Of a stretch of 64,000 nt of DNA, positions 7,779-18,831 are shown piece by piece. The position numbers were made by a program, and so were the translations under genes. The number at the start of each line of letters is the position of its first letter. The first letter of the stretch is position 1. Below the pieces are notes generated by a model. That model was given only the letters and a program-made list of their open reading frames with translations. It was not told where the DNA came from and searched no databases. Origin of the DNA: Streptantibioticus silvisoli (GTDB lineage Bacteria; Actinomycetota; Actinomycetes; Streptomycetales; Streptomycetaceae); assembly GCF_027947535.2 (NCBI RefSeq), contig NZ_JAAGKO020000015.1:62001-126000 (forward strand). Direction: 5' to 3'.

Positions 7779-8393
7779 ATGGGTGAGCCGGAACGCCGCG
7801 ACGGTGGGTTGCCGCCCGGGCAGCGCACCCAGCGCGGCTGGCCGGTCCTGCACTACGGACCCGTACCCCGCTTCAAACCCGACCGGTGGGAGTTCCAGGT
7901 CTTCGGCGCCACGGCCGACGGCGCGAAGCACGCGTGGAACCACGAGGAGTTCTCCGCGCTGCCGCTCAGCACGGTCACCGCGGACCTGCACTGCGTGACG
8001 AAGTTCTCCATGCGGGACGTGGAGTGGACGGGCGTGTCGGCCGCGACGCTGCTCGACCTCGTACCGCCGGCCCGGGGCGTCACGCACGTCATGGTGTGGG
8101 CCGAGTACGGCTACAGCGCCAACCTCCGGCTCGCCGACTTCGCCCGCGCCGACTCGCTGCTGGCCACCCACCGCGGCGGCGAGCCCCTCACCGCCGAGCA
8201 CGGCTTCCCGGTCCGGCTCGTCGTCCCGGGGCTGTACGCGTGGAAGGGGCCCAAGTGGATGCGCGGGGTGGAGTACATGCTCGCCGACCGCCGCGGCTTC
8301 TGGGAGGAACGCGGCTACCACAACCTCGGCGACCCCTGGCGCGAACAGCGCTACTCCTACCAGGAGGAACCGGGCGACGGCCCCGAACTGTGA
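7779..8393 (+). CDS. Sulfite-oxidase-like molybdopterin-dependent oxidoreductase
   Basis: This 204-aa single-domain protein belongs to the sulfite oxidase superfamily in the short MsrP/YuiH-like form. The segments GWPVLHYGPVP, DLHCVTKFSM (cysteine expected to bind molybdenum), WTGVSAATLLDLV, YGYSANLRLADF, PVRLVVPGLYAWKGPKWMRG and FWEERGYHNLGDPWREQRY are characteristic. No signal peptide or membrane segment is visible, so it is probably cytoplasmic. Substrate unknown. It has no partner genes: divergent bfr on one side and repeat DNA on the other. The ATG at 7779 has no ribosome-binding site and probably starts the message. Confidence 0.9.
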   Translation: MGEPERRDGGLPPGQRTQRGWPVLHYGPVPRFKPDRWEFQVFGATADGAKHAWNHEEFSALPLSTVTADLHCVTKFSMRDVEWTGVSAATLLDLVPPARGVTHVMVWAEYGYSANLRLADFARADSLLATHRGGEPLTAEHGFPVRLVVPGLYAWKGPKWMRGVEYMLADRRGFWEERGYHNLGDPWREQRYSYQEEPGDGPEL

Positions 8394-8510
8394 CGGCCGG
8401 TGGACGGTACGGCACGAGGGCCCGCGGCGAGGCGTTCGCACGGTACGCAGCCCCACGGCGCGTAATCGACGGTATGCGGCCCCGCGAGCGCGCGACCTTC
8501 TGGCGTGCAC

Positions 8511-8594
8511 CGCGTGACGTCAACCGTCTGACGCGGACCGCGTGACGTCAACCGTCTGACGCGGACCGCGTGACGTCGACCGCCTGACGCGCGT
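8511..8594. repeat. 28-bp tandem repeat, about three copies
   Basis: Two identical 28-bp units lie at 8511-8538 and 8539-8566. Each contains GTGACGTCAACCGTCTGACG. A third, diverged copy follows at 8567-8594 (GTGACGTCGACCGCCTGACG). It is in the non-coding space downstream of the sulfite-oxidase-like gene. Confidence 0.95.
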
Positions 8595-8635
8595 CTCCTG
8601 CCCCGGAACGCCCGAACCGGTCCGCCCCGAGCGCC

Positions 8636-8795
8636 CTCAGGCCCGCAGCGCCGTCAGACCCGGGTGCCCCGAGACCCGAGCACCCGCAGGCCCGCAGTGC
8701 CTTCAGGCCCGCAGCACCCGCAGGCTCGCAGCACCCTCGGGCCCGCAGGCCCGCAGCACCCTCGGGCCCACAGCGACTTCAGACCCGTAGCGACT
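8636..8795. repeat. Degenerate 15-bp-type repeat running into the end of the nfo gene
   Basis: Units such as AGGCCCGCAGCACCC, AGGCTCGCAGCACCC and GGGCCCGCAGGCC recur, ending with CAGACCCGTAGCGACTTCAG. The last unit contains the nfo stop codon region, so the array directly abuts and slightly enters the gene end. The frame beyond the stop on the minus strand is open through the array, so slippage could change the C-terminus of the protein. Confidence 0.8.
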
Positions 8796-9666
8796 TCAGC
8801 CGGGCGATGTCCGCGGCGTGCTGCTGCTTCGGGCCCGGTGTCTCGATGATCAGCGGTACGCCCTCGGTCGCCGGGTGGGTGAACAGCGCGGCGAAGCCGC
8901 CGGTGCCGATGTGGCCGGCGCCCACGTTCTCGTGCCGGTCCTTGTGGGCGCCGACGACGTCCTTGGAGTCGTTGGCGTGGATGAGGCGCAGCCGGCCCTC
9001 GCCGCAGGTCTTGACGAGTTCGTCCAGGGTCGCCCCGGTGCCGCCGTCCGCCGCGAGGTCGTGGCCGGCCGCGAACGCGTGGCAGGTGTCGAGGCAGACG
9101 CCGAGGCGCGGGTGGTGGTCCAGCGCGTCGAAGTACGGGCCGAGGTCCGCCACCAGGGAGCAGAGCGACGAGCCCTGCCCGGCGGTCGGCTCCAGCAGCA
9201 GCCACGGGTCGTCGTCACGGGTCAGGCCGGCCAGCAGCGGCAGCAGCCGGTCGCGGACCTGCGCCAGCGCGACCGCGCGCTCGCGTCCGCCGGTCGCGGA
9301 ACCGGTGTGCACCACCACCCCGGCCGCGCCGATCTCCCGCCCGCGCCGCAGCGAGTGGGCCAGCGACTCCACCGAGCGGTCGACGGTCCCGGGGGTGTGC
9401 GAGCCGAAGTTGATCAGGTAGGGCGCGTGCACGTACGCCGGGATGCCGGCGCCCTCCGCGCAGCCGGCGCGGAACGCCTCGTCGCGCGCCGGGTCGCCGG
9501 CCGGGGTCGCCCAGCCGCGCGGATTGGCGGTGAAGACCTGCACGGCCTCCGCGCCGATCTCCCGCGCGTAGGCCAGTCCGGTGGCGGCCAGCCCCCCGGC
9601 CACCGGGACGTGGCCGCCGACGGGATTGCGCGAGGCGGCGCGGTCCGCGCCGGCGGGGGAGGTCAT
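8779..9666 (-). CDS. nfo: Deoxyribonuclease IV (endonuclease IV, AP endonuclease)
   Basis: This AP-endonuclease-family TIM barrel of about 295 aa cuts DNA at abasic sites in base excision repair. Zinc-binding motifs appear in order: VGGHVPVAGGL, YVHAPYLINFGS, VVVHTGSATG, WLLLEPTAGQG, VCLDTCHAFAAGHD, LIHANDSKD, DRHENVGAGHIG and PLIIETPGP. The ATG at 9666 is favoured because the alternative four codons upstream has no ribosome-binding site. The 3' end lies within a tandem repeat. The gene is flanked by low-complexity non-coding DNA on both sides and appears monocistronic. Confidence 0.95.
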   Translation of the reverse strand: MTSPAGADRAASRNPVGGHVPVAGGLAATGLAYAREIGAEAVQVFTANPRGWATPAGDPARDEAFRAGCAEGAGIPAYVHAPYLINFGSHTPGTVDRSVESLAHSLRRGREIGAAGVVVHTGSATGGRERAVALAQVRDRLLPLLAGLTRDDDPWLLLEPTAGQGSSLCSLVADLGPYFDALDHHPRLGVCLDTCHAFAAGHDLAADGGTGATLDELVKTCGEGRLRLIHANDSKDVVGAHKDRHENVGAGHIGTGGFAALFTHPATEGVPLIIETPGPKQQHAADIARLKSLRV

Positions 9667-9679
9667 GCCTGCCAGCATG

Positions 9680-9985
9680 CCACGGGCCGCGAGGGCCGCC
9701 GGCCGCCGGTGCGTTCGCGTGGGGCGGCCGGCCGCCGGTCCGTCTCCGTGGCGCCGGCCGCGTCGCCCGTAGCGCCGGCCGCCTCCGTAGCGCCGGCCGC
9801 CTCCTTAGCGCCGCCCGCCCACCCGCGACCCGGAGCGAAGAGCCGCGAGGCCGGAGCCGAGAGCCGTGACCCGGAGCGAAGAGCCGAGCCCCGGAGCCGA
9901 AAGCAGCGCCCCGGAGCCGCGAGGCCGGGACGAGCGCCGCGTCAACGGGCCCTCAGCGGCCCGTCAGCCGGCCGTCAGGGGGCCC
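9680..9985. repeat. Repeat-rich intergenic DNA between the PASTA kinase end and nfo start
   Basis: Two kinds of short repeat are visible. GTAGCGCCGGCCGCC-type units recur around 9740-9815. CCGGAGCGAAGAGCC/CCGGAGCCGAGAGCC-type units recur around 9830-9925. GGCCCTCAGC and GGCCCGTCAGCC words lead into the kinase stop codon. No gene is supported. Confidence 0.7.
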
Positions 9986-11938
9986 TCAGCGGGCCCACAG
10001 GGTGATCGTGGTGTTCTTCGGCTGCATCGAACCCCCGCCGGGCGACTCGTTGAAGACCGTGCCGGTGAAGAACAGGTTGATGACGCTGACCTGGAAGCCG
10101 GCCTTCTTCAGCGCGCTCTTCGCGTCGTCGGTGCTCTCGCCGGTGACGTCGGGGACCTTGAACAGCTGCTGGCCCTTGGAGACCGACAACCGCACGGTGT
10201 CGCCCTTGGCCAGCTTGCCGCCGGCGCCGGGGGACTCCTGGGCGACCGAGTCCTTCGGCACGTTGTCGGAGTAGACCGGGGTGCCGGAGACGTCGGCCTT
10301 CAACCCGGCCGCCTGAAGGGCCTGTTCGGCGTCGGAGACGGTGGAGCCGACCACGTCGGGCACCGGTACGGCCGCGCCGCGGCTGACGGTGAGCGCGATC
10401 GCGTCGCCGGTCCGGCGCGGGGTGCCGGCCGCCGGGGTGGTGGAGACGACCGATCCGGCCGGCACGTTGGCGTCGAAGACCTTCGAGACCGTGCCGGGGG
10501 TCAGCCCGGCCGCGGTGACGCGCTGCCGGGCCTTCGCCAGCGGCAGGCCCGCCAGGCGCGGCACGTCGATCCGCTGCGGGCCGCGCGAGACGACGAGGTC
10601 GACCACGCCGTTGCCCCGGATGCGGCCGCCGGGGCCCGGGTCGGTGGAGATGACGGTGCCCTTGGCCGCGGTCTCGCTGTACGCCTGCGACACGTGCGCC
10701 CCCAGGCCGGCCGACCGCAGCCGCTGCTCGGCGCGGGCCTGGCTGATGGCCAGCACGGCGGGCACGTTGGTGAACTGGCCGGCGCTGACGTACCACACGA
10801 CCGCGCCGCCGCCGAGCAGGACGACCAGCGCCACCAGCAGCGCGACCGGGCCGCGCCGTGAGCGGGCGGGCGCGGCACGGTGGCCGCCGGCCGCGGCGGC
10901 CGGGCCGTCGTCGGCGCCGTCGTCCGCGCGGATCAGGTCCGGCGGCAGTTGCATGCGGGTGGTGTGGTTCAGCCGCCGCCCGGCCTCGTCCGGCAGGGCG
11001 CCGGGCGTGCGCGGCAGCACGGTGGTGCCCTCGGCGTCGGCCGGGGCGCCCGCCGGGAACGCGGTGGCCGGAACGGCGTCCAGCTGCTCGTCCGACAGCG
11101 CCGCCCGTACGTCCTGGACGACCGCCAGCATCTCCACCGCGTCCGCCGGGCGCCGCCCCGGGTCGCGGGAGGCCGCCATCGCCACCAGGGTGTCCAGCGC
11201 CGGCGCCAGGCCCGGGACCAGCCCGGACGGCGGCGGCACGTCCTCGTGCAGGTGCTGGTAGAGAACGGCCGCCGGGGTGCCGCCGCTGTGCGGTTTGGCG
11301 CCGGTCAGCATCTCGTACAGCAGGATCGCGCACGCGTACACGTCCGACCGCTGGTCGGCGACGCCGTCCTGGATCTGCTCCGGCGCGAGGTAGGAGACGG
11401 TGCCCAGGACCGAACCGGTGCTGCTGGTGGTGTCGGTGCCCACCGCGCGTACCAGGCCGAAGTCGGCGACCTTCACCCGGCCGTCGTCCCCGATCAGGAC
11501 GTTCTCCGGCTTCATGTCGCGGTGCACCAGACCGGCGCGGTGCGCGGCGCCCAGCGCGGCCAGCACCGGTTCGGCGATGTCGAGCGCGGCGCGCGGCTGG
11601 AGCGCGCCGCGCTCGCGCAGCACGTCGCGCAACGTGCAGCCGGCCACGTACTCCATGGCGAGGTAGACGTGCGTGCCGTCGTTGCCCTGGTCGAAGACGT
11701 TGACCACGTTGGGGTGGTCGAGGCGGGCGACGGACTTCGCCTCGCGGATGAACCGGTCGACGAACGCGCTGTCGGCGGCCAGCGCGGGGTGCATGACCTT
11801 GACGGCCAGCAGGCGGTCCAGCCGGGTGTCCACGGCCCGGTAGACCGTGGCCATCCCGCCGACCGCGATCCGTGACTCGATCAGATACCGGCCGTCGAGC
11901 GCCTGCCCGACCAGCGGATCCTTGATGGTCGTATCCAC
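9986..11938 (-). CDS. PknB-type Ser/Thr protein kinase with four PASTA domains
   Basis: This 650-aa membrane kinase of the PknB/PrkC class has an N-terminal kinase domain (about 15-275) with a GGMATVYRAVD loop, LAVKVMH lysine, LVHRDMKPEN catalytic loop near 137, VADFGLVRA near 158 and APEQ. A Pro/Ala-rich juxtamembrane part follows, then a single membrane helix at about 363-383 and four extracellular PASTA repeats (starting near VPAVL, VPRLA, VPDVVG and VPDVTG). PASTA repeats sense muropeptides or lipid II, so the likely role is coupling wall synthesis to growth or sporulation. The GTG at 11938 has no ribosome-binding site and a -10 box six bases upstream, so translation is probably leaderless. 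Confidence 0.96.
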   Translation of the reverse strand: MDTTIKDPLVGQALDGRYLIESRIAVGGMATVYRAVDTRLDRLLAVKVMHPALAADSAFVDRFIREAKSVARLDHPNVVNVFDQGNDGTHVYLAMEYVAGCTLRDVLRERGALQPRAALDIAEPVLAALGAAHRAGLVHRDMKPENVLIGDDGRVKVADFGLVRAVGTDTTSSTGSVLGTVSYLAPEQIQDGVADQRSDVYACAILLYEMLTGAKPHSGGTPAAVLYQHLHEDVPPPSGLVPGLAPALDTLVAMAASRDPGRRPADAVEMLAVVQDVRAALSDEQLDAVPATAFPAGAPADAEGTTVLPRTPGALPDEAGRRLNHTTRMQLPPDLIRADDGADDGPAAAAGGHRAAPARSRRGPVALLVALVVLLGGGAVVWYVSAGQFTNVPAVLAISQARAEQRLRSAGLGAHVSQAYSETAAKGTVISTDPGPGGRIRGNGVVDLVVSRGPQRIDVPRLAGLPLAKARQRVTAAGLTPGTVSKVFDANVPAGSVVSTTPAAGTPRRTGDAIALTVSRGAAVPVPDVVGSTVSDAEQALQAAGLKADVSGTPVYSDNVPKDSVAQESPGAGGKLAKGDTVRLSVSKGQQLFKVPDVTGESTDDAKSALKKAGFQVSVINLFFTGTVFNESPGGGSMQPKNTTITLWAR

Positions 11939-11944
11939 AGGGGG

Positions 11945-11950
11945 AGTGTA
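11945..11950 (-). promoter_or_regulatory. -10 element of the PASTA kinase gene
   Basis: On the minus strand TACACT ends six bases before the GTG start. There is no Shine-Dalgarno sequence in between, so the transcript probably begins at the start codon. Confidence 0.5.
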
Positions 11951-12252
11951 CGAGCCGTCAAGGACACCGTCCCCGCCCCCGTCCCCGCCACGACACGCCC
12001 GGTGCGGTACCGGAACACAACCGTGACGGCGGCGGAACGCCCGGGGCCGCCGGGTGCGCCGCGGGGCGGAAGCCGCGGGACGGTGGGGGACTGCGCCGGA
12101 CCGGGCCGCGGTGGACCCGTGCGGTACCGGTGGTGGACCGGAGTGCATCGAGCGCACCGGACCGGGCCGCGGTGGACCGGAGCGAGCCGGACCGGAGCAC
12201 ACCGGACCGGCCGGGCGTGGACCGTACCGCCGGTCACGTCGCCGCGGCCGCC
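11951..12252. repeat. Intergenic DNA with a duplicated 20-bp element
   Basis: GGACCGGGCCGCGGTGGACC occurs exactly at 12098-12117 and again at 12159-12178, 61 bases apart. GTGCGGTACCGG occurs near 12002 and near 12119. The rest is built of GGACCGG-type words. No gene is supported between the thiG stop and the kinase start. Confidence 0.7.
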
Positions 12253-14704
<2,452 letters not shown>

Positions 14705-14706
14705 GA

Positions 14707-14815
14707 CGCCTCTCCTCCCTTCGCCGGCATGACCCGGATCAGGTTCCTACGGTCGGCGGCCGTCCAGCCGCCCTCTCAGCCCGGTGCGCCGGGCTCCCGC
14801 GAGTGCAGTACGGGC
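14707..14815 (-). ncRNA. TPP riboswitch (THI element) controlling thiO-thiS-thiG
   Basis: Read on the minus strand, the leader contains the universal THI core: a GAGCCCGG...CCGGGC helix, then CTGAGA (14774-14779), a variable GGCGGC...GCCGCC arm, then GAACCTGATCCGGGTCATGC and GGCGAAGGGA. The GGAGGAGAGG ribosome-binding site of thiO overlaps the end of the element only a few bases before the ATG. No room exists for a terminator, so control is presumably by hiding the ribosome-binding site when TPP binds. Confidence 0.97.
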
Positions 14816-14882
14816 GTCACCATACCCGGCCGTTCCCGCCCGGCGGCACGGCGTACGGGCCGTACGGCGCTACGGTGAGGCG

Positions 14883-16097
14883 GTGAGCGTGGATCAGAAC
14901 ATGCGGCGGGTCGTGGTGGCGGGCGCGGGGATGGCCGGGGTGCGCACCGCCGTCGCCCTGCGCGAACAGGGCTTCACCGGCTCGGTGACCCTGCTCGGCG
15001 AGGAACCCCACCGCCCCTACGACCGGCCGCCGTTGTCCAAGGCCCTGCTGCTCGGCACCGTCGACGACCCCGCGCTCGACGTCGACTTCGCCGGGCTCGC
15101 CATCGATCTGCGGCTGGGCGTGCGGGCCACCTCGCTGCGCCCGGACCGCCATGAGGTCCTGACCGCCGAGGGCTCGGTGCCCTACGACCGGCTGGTCATC
15201 GCCACCGGCGCGGAACCGCGCACCCTGCCCGGCATCTCCGGCCGCCGCGACGCGCACGTCCTGCGGACCGTCGACGACGCCGAGGCGCTGCGCCCGGTGC
15301 TGGCGGCCCGCCGCGACGTCGTGGTGGTCGGGGCCGGCTGGATCGGCGCGGAGTTCGCCACCGCGGCGGCCGAGGCGGGCTGCCCGGTCACCGTCGTCGA
15401 GGCCGCCGCGCGCCCGCTGGCCGGCGTGCTGCCCGGGTTCGTCGGCGACGTGATGGCCCGCTGGTACGCCGAGGCCGGCGTCACGCTGCTCACCGGCCGC
15501 CGGGTGGCCGGCGTCGCGCAGGCCGGCGTCACCCTCGACGACGGCTCCCACCTGCCGGCCGGTGCCGTGGTGATCGGCGTCGGCGCCCGCCCCGGCACCG
15601 GCTGGCTGGCCGGGTCCGGGGTCGACCTCGACGGCGACCTGGCGGTGCGGGCCGACGACCGGCTGCGCAGCTCGCTGCCCGACATCTACGCGGTCGGCGA
15701 CTGCGCCTCGTTCCCCTCGCGCCGCTACGGCGGGAGGCTGCTGATCCACCACTGGGACAACGCCGTCCAGGGCCCGCTGACCGCCGCCGCCAACCTGCTG
15801 GGCGGCGACGAGCCCTACGACCCGGTGCCGTACTTCTGGTCCGAGCAGTTCGGCCGCTTCGTGCAGTACGCCGGCCACCACGGCGACGGCGACGAGCTGG
15901 TCCTGCGCGGCGACCCCGACAACACCGCCTGGTCGGTGTGCTGGCTGCGCGACGGCGCACTGGTCGCCCTGCTGGCGGTCGGCCGCCCCCGTGACCTGGC
16001 CCAGGGCCGCAAACTCATCGAACGCGGCACCCGCCTGGACCGCTCCGCGCTCGCCGACCCCGCGGTCCCGCTCAAGAGCGTGGTCCGGCCGGGGTAG
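14883..16097 (+). CDS. FAD/NAD(P)-dependent oxidoreductase, ferredoxin-reductase type
   Basis: This 404-aa flavoprotein belongs to the putidaredoxin/rhodocoxin reductase group. The FAD motif is VVVAGAGMAGVRTAVALREQ near residue 9, followed by YDRPPLSKALL, RLVIATGAEPR, an NAD-binding motif VVVVGAGWIGAEFATAAAE, and AVGDCASF near 280. The C-terminal WDNAVQGPLTAAANLLG and YFWSEQFGR segments are typical of the reductase domain. Such enzymes pass electrons from NAD(P)H to a ferredoxin, often for a P450; no partner lies nearby. The GTG at 14883 has TACGGT six bases before it (14871-14876) and no ribosome-binding site, so it is probably leaderless. It is divergent from the thiamine operon. Confidence 0.93.
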   Translation: MSVDQNMRRVVVAGAGMAGVRTAVALREQGFTGSVTLLGEEPHRPYDRPPLSKALLLGTVDDPALDVDFAGLAIDLRLGVRATSLRPDRHEVLTAEGSVPYDRLVIATGAEPRTLPGISGRRDAHVLRTVDDAEALRPVLAARRDVVVVGAGWIGAEFATAAAEAGCPVTVVEAAARPLAGVLPGFVGDVMARWYAEAGVTLLTGRRVAGVAQAGVTLDDGSHLPAGAVVIGVGARPGTGWLAGSGVDLDGDLAVRADDRLRSSLPDIYAVGDCASFPSRRYGGRLLIHHWDNAVQGPLTAAANLLGGDEPYDPVPYFWSEQFGRFVQYAGHHGDGDELVLRGDPDNTAWSVCWLRDGALVALLAVGRPRDLAQGRKLIERGTRLDRSALADPAVPLKSVVRPG

Positions 16098-16109
16098 CCG
16101 GCGCCGGCT

Positions 16110-16345
16110 GCGGTCGGCGGTGGGCCGGGTGGTGGCTGCGGTGCGTGGTGGCCCCGGGGAGGTGGCTGCGGTCGGCGGCGGTGGCCCGGATGGCGGACGC
16201 GGTGGGCGGCGGTGGCCCGGGCGGCGGCTGCGGTGGGCGGCGGTGGCCCGGGTGGCGGACGCGGTGGGCGGCGGTGGCCCGGTCGGCGGCTGCGGTGGGC
16301 GGCGGTGGCCCGGGTGGCGGACGCGGTGGGCGGTAGCCCGGGCCG
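16110..16345. repeat. 31-bp tandem repeat with alternating subunits
   Basis: Units starting GCGGTGGGCGGCGGTGGCCC begin at 16199, 16230, 16261, 16292 and (truncated) 16323. A close copy begins at 16168 and poorer ones near 16110 and 16138. Spacing from 16168 to 16323 is exactly 31 bp. Units alternate at their ends between TGGCGGAC and CGGCGGCT, so the true repeat is a 62-bp dimer. It fills the space between the flavoprotein stop and the next gene. Confidence 0.97.
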
Positions 16346-16402
16346 AGTGGCGGGCGCCACCGCGGGTACCGGTTGTCGCCGGGGGATGGCAGGCTTGCTC
16401 CC

Positions 16403-16768
16403 GTGACCGAGATCGACACCAAGATTGACGCCCTCGTACCGTCCTGGATGACCCTGCCCGACGTGGCGGAGGAACTGGGCCTCGAAGTGACCCGCATCCG
16501 CCCGCTGATCAAGGAGGGCCAGTTCATCGCGGTCCGCCGCGGGGAGAACCGGGTGCTGATGGTTCCCGCCGACTTCCTCACGGACGGCAAGGTGCTCAAG
16601 GGACTCCCCGGCCTGCTGACGCTCCTGAAGGACGACGGCTTCACCGACGAGGAGGCCCTCCAGTGGCTGTTCACCCCTGACGAGACCCTGCCCGGCACGC
16701 CCGTGCAGGCGCTGCGCGAGAATCGCGGTACCGAGGTGAAGCGCAGGGCACAGGCGCTCGCCCTCTGA
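16403..16768 (+). CDS. Rv2175c-family DNA-binding protein
   Basis: This 121-aa protein has a winged-helix-like N-terminal half ([23 protein letters not shown], then [21 protein letters not shown]) and a C-terminal half ([27 protein letters not shown]), matching the Rv2175c family. In mycobacteria that protein binds DNA and is a substrate of a Ser/Thr kinase; the PASTA kinase gene lies 4.5 kb away, so a link is possible but unproven. The GTG at 16403 is used because the protein is conserved from [15 protein letters not shown] onward. No strong ribosome-binding site is visible, so the message may be leaderless. Confidence 0.9.
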   Translation: MTEIDTKIDALVPSWMTLPDVAEELGLEVTRIRPLIKEGQFIAVRRGENRVLMVPADFLTDGKVLKGLPGLLTLLKDDGFTDEEALQWLFTPDETLPGTPVQALRENRGTEVKRRAQALAL

Positions 16769-16823
16769 CTCCGTGCGGCCCGCCCCTGACCGGTCCGGCA
16801 CGGGCCGACCAGGGGAGTCCCGC

Positions 16824-17579
16824 ATGACCCGTACCACCGACGGCCGGCCCACCGGGCCGGCCGTCTCCGCCGTGCCCGCGCCGGAACGCCCCGGCGGTGC
16901 CCCGGCGCCGGCCGGCCGCGCCGCCGCCCTGCGGGCCCGGCTGGCCGGCGCGCGGCTGTACCTGTGCACCGACGCCCGCAAGCGCCAGGGCGACCTGCCC
17001 GCGTTCCTCGACGCGGTGCTCGGCGGCGGCGTGGACGTCGTCCAGCTGCGGGACAAGACGCTGGAGGCCGCCGAGGAGCTGGACCACCTCGCGGTCCTGG
17101 CCGACGCCTGCCGCCGCCACGGCGCGCTGCTGGCCGTCAACGACCGCGCCGACGTCGCGCACGCCGCCGGCGCCGACATCCTGCACCTGGGCCAGGGTGA
17201 CCTGCCGGTGCCGGCCGCCCGCGCCCTCGTCGGCGACGAGATGATCATCGGACGGTCGTGCCACGTCGAGTCCGAGGCCGCCGCGGCCGCCGCCGACCCG
17301 GGCGCCGACTACTTCTGCACCGGCCCGGTCTGGCCCACGCCGACCAAACCCGGCCGCCACGCCCCCGGCCTGCCGCTGGTCCGCTACGCCGCCGGGCTCG
17401 GCACCGGCCGCCCGTGGTTCGCCATCGGCGGCATCGATCCGGCCAACCTCGGCGAGGTTCTCGCGGCCGGCGCGCGCCGCGTCGTGGTGGTCCGCGCCCT
17501 CACCGAGGCCCCCGACCCGGCCGCCGCGGCCACCCGGCTGGCGGCAGCGGTCCGCGCGGTGCCGCTGTCCGGCGAGTAG
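16824..17579 (+). CDS. thiE: Thiamine-phosphate synthase
   Basis: ThiE joins the pyrimidine and thiazole moieties into thiamine monophosphate. The TIM-barrel core shows [93 protein letters not shown] and [15 protein letters not shown]. An N-terminal extension of about 35 Pro/Ala-rich residues makes it 251 aa (family about 210-220). The ATG at 16824 follows AGGGGAG. The gene is not under its own riboswitch as far as I can see, although the rest of the pathway (thiO-S-G) is. It is 55 bases after the Rv2175c gene and may be co-transcribed with it. Confidence 0.95.
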   Translation: MTRTTDGRPTGPAVSAVPAPERPGGAPAPAGRAAALRARLAGARLYLCTDARKRQGDLPAFLDAVLGGGVDVVQLRDKTLEAAEELDHLAVLADACRRHGALLAVNDRADVAHAAGADILHLGQGDLPVPAARALVGDEMIIGRSCHVESEAAAAAADPGADYFCTGPVWPTPTKPGRHAPGLPLVRYAAGLGTGRPWFAIGGIDPANLGEVLAAGARRVVVVRALTEAPDPAAAATRLAAAVRAVPLSGE

Positions 17580-17840
17580 CCGCGGTGGCCGGGGCGCTCC
17601 GGTAGCCCGGACGACGGTGGCGGGCGGACGGGGGCCGCGGCGGGAGGAGGCAGTGGCGCGCGGACGGGGCCGGGGCGGGAGGGTCCGCAGAAGCGGCGGA
17701 GGGTGTGGCAGAAGCGGCGGAACGTGCGGGAGGGGCGCCGGGGGAGACCGCGGAGGCGCGGCAAGGGGTGGCTGACCGGCCACGTTCCGCACGGTGTCCT
17801 GAGATACCGGTTATGGTCCGGCTCCCGCGGCGGATAACCT

Positions 17841-18765
17841 GAACGGTATGGCCCTTGGAACGTCGTCGACCAGGACCGATCGCGCGGTCACCATCCGTGA
17901 GCTGCTCGCCTCCGGTGAACAGTCCTACTCGTTCGAGTTCGCCGCGCCGAAGACGGCCAAGGGCGAACGCACCCTGTGGAACGCGATCCGCCGCATCGAG
18001 GCGGTCGGCCCGACGTTCGTCTCGGTGACCTACGGCGCCGGCGGCTCGTCCCGCGAGGGCACCGTACGGGCCACCGACCGCATCGTGTCCGACACCACCC
18101 TCACACCCTGCGCGCACCTCACCGCCGTCAACCACTCGATCGCCGAGCTGCGCAACATCATCGGCCAGTACGCCGACGCCGGCATCCGCAACATGCTCGC
18201 GGTGCGCGGCGACCCGCCCGGTGACCCGATGGGCGAGTGGGTGCCGCACGCGGAGGGCGTCCACTACGCCGCCGACCTGGTCCGGCTCATCAAGGAGTCC
18301 GGCGACTTCTGCGTCGGCGTGGCCGCGTTCACCGAGATGCACCCGCGCTCCAGCGACCCCGACACCGACACCCGGCACTTCGTCGACAAGTGCCGGGCCG
18401 GCGCGGACTTCGCCATCACCCAGATGTTCTTCGACGCGGCCGACTACCTGCGGCTGCGCGACCGCACGGCCGCGGCCGGCTGCGACACCCCGATCATCCC
18501 GGAGATCATGCCGGTCACCAACGTCCGCCAGATCGAGCGCTTCGCCCAGCTGGGCAACGCGCCGTTCCCCGCCGCACTGGCCGACCGTATCCTCGCTGTG
18601 AAGGACGATCCGGCCGCGGTCCGGGCCATCGGCGTCGACTTCGCGACCGAGATGTGCCGCGAACTGATGGCCGAGGAGATTCCCGGTCTGCACTTCATTA
18701 CCCTGAACCACTCAACGGCGTCCCTGGAAATCTACGAGAACCTGGGTCTGCACCACAGGTCCTGA
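17841..18765 (+). CDS. metF: Methylenetetrahydrofolate reductase
   Basis: The coding region begins at the ATG at 17848; the seven bases before it separate it from a TAACCT element (17835-17840), a plausible -10 box giving a nearly leaderless message. The 305-aa FAD enzyme reduces methylene-THF to methyl-THF for methionine synthesis. MetF motifs are [106 protein letters not shown] and a C-terminal [22 protein letters not shown] perfect GC-rich hairpin follows the stop. The region upstream (17580-17834) is GC-rich, non-coding and without clear structure. Confidence 0.96.
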
Positions 18766-18786
18766 CAGGGCTCCGCGATCGGCGAT

Positions 18787-18810
18787 CCCCGCCGCCCACC
18801 GGCGGCGGGG
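18787..18810 (+). terminator. GC hairpin between metF and the next gene
   Basis: CCCCGCCGCC at 18787-18796 pairs perfectly with GGCGGCGGGG at 18801-18810 across a 4-base loop. No T-run follows. It may terminate metF transcription or partly attenuate the downstream gene that starts 21 bases later. Confidence 0.55.
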
Positions 18811-18831
18811 TGAACGTGAGGAAGTGCGGAC

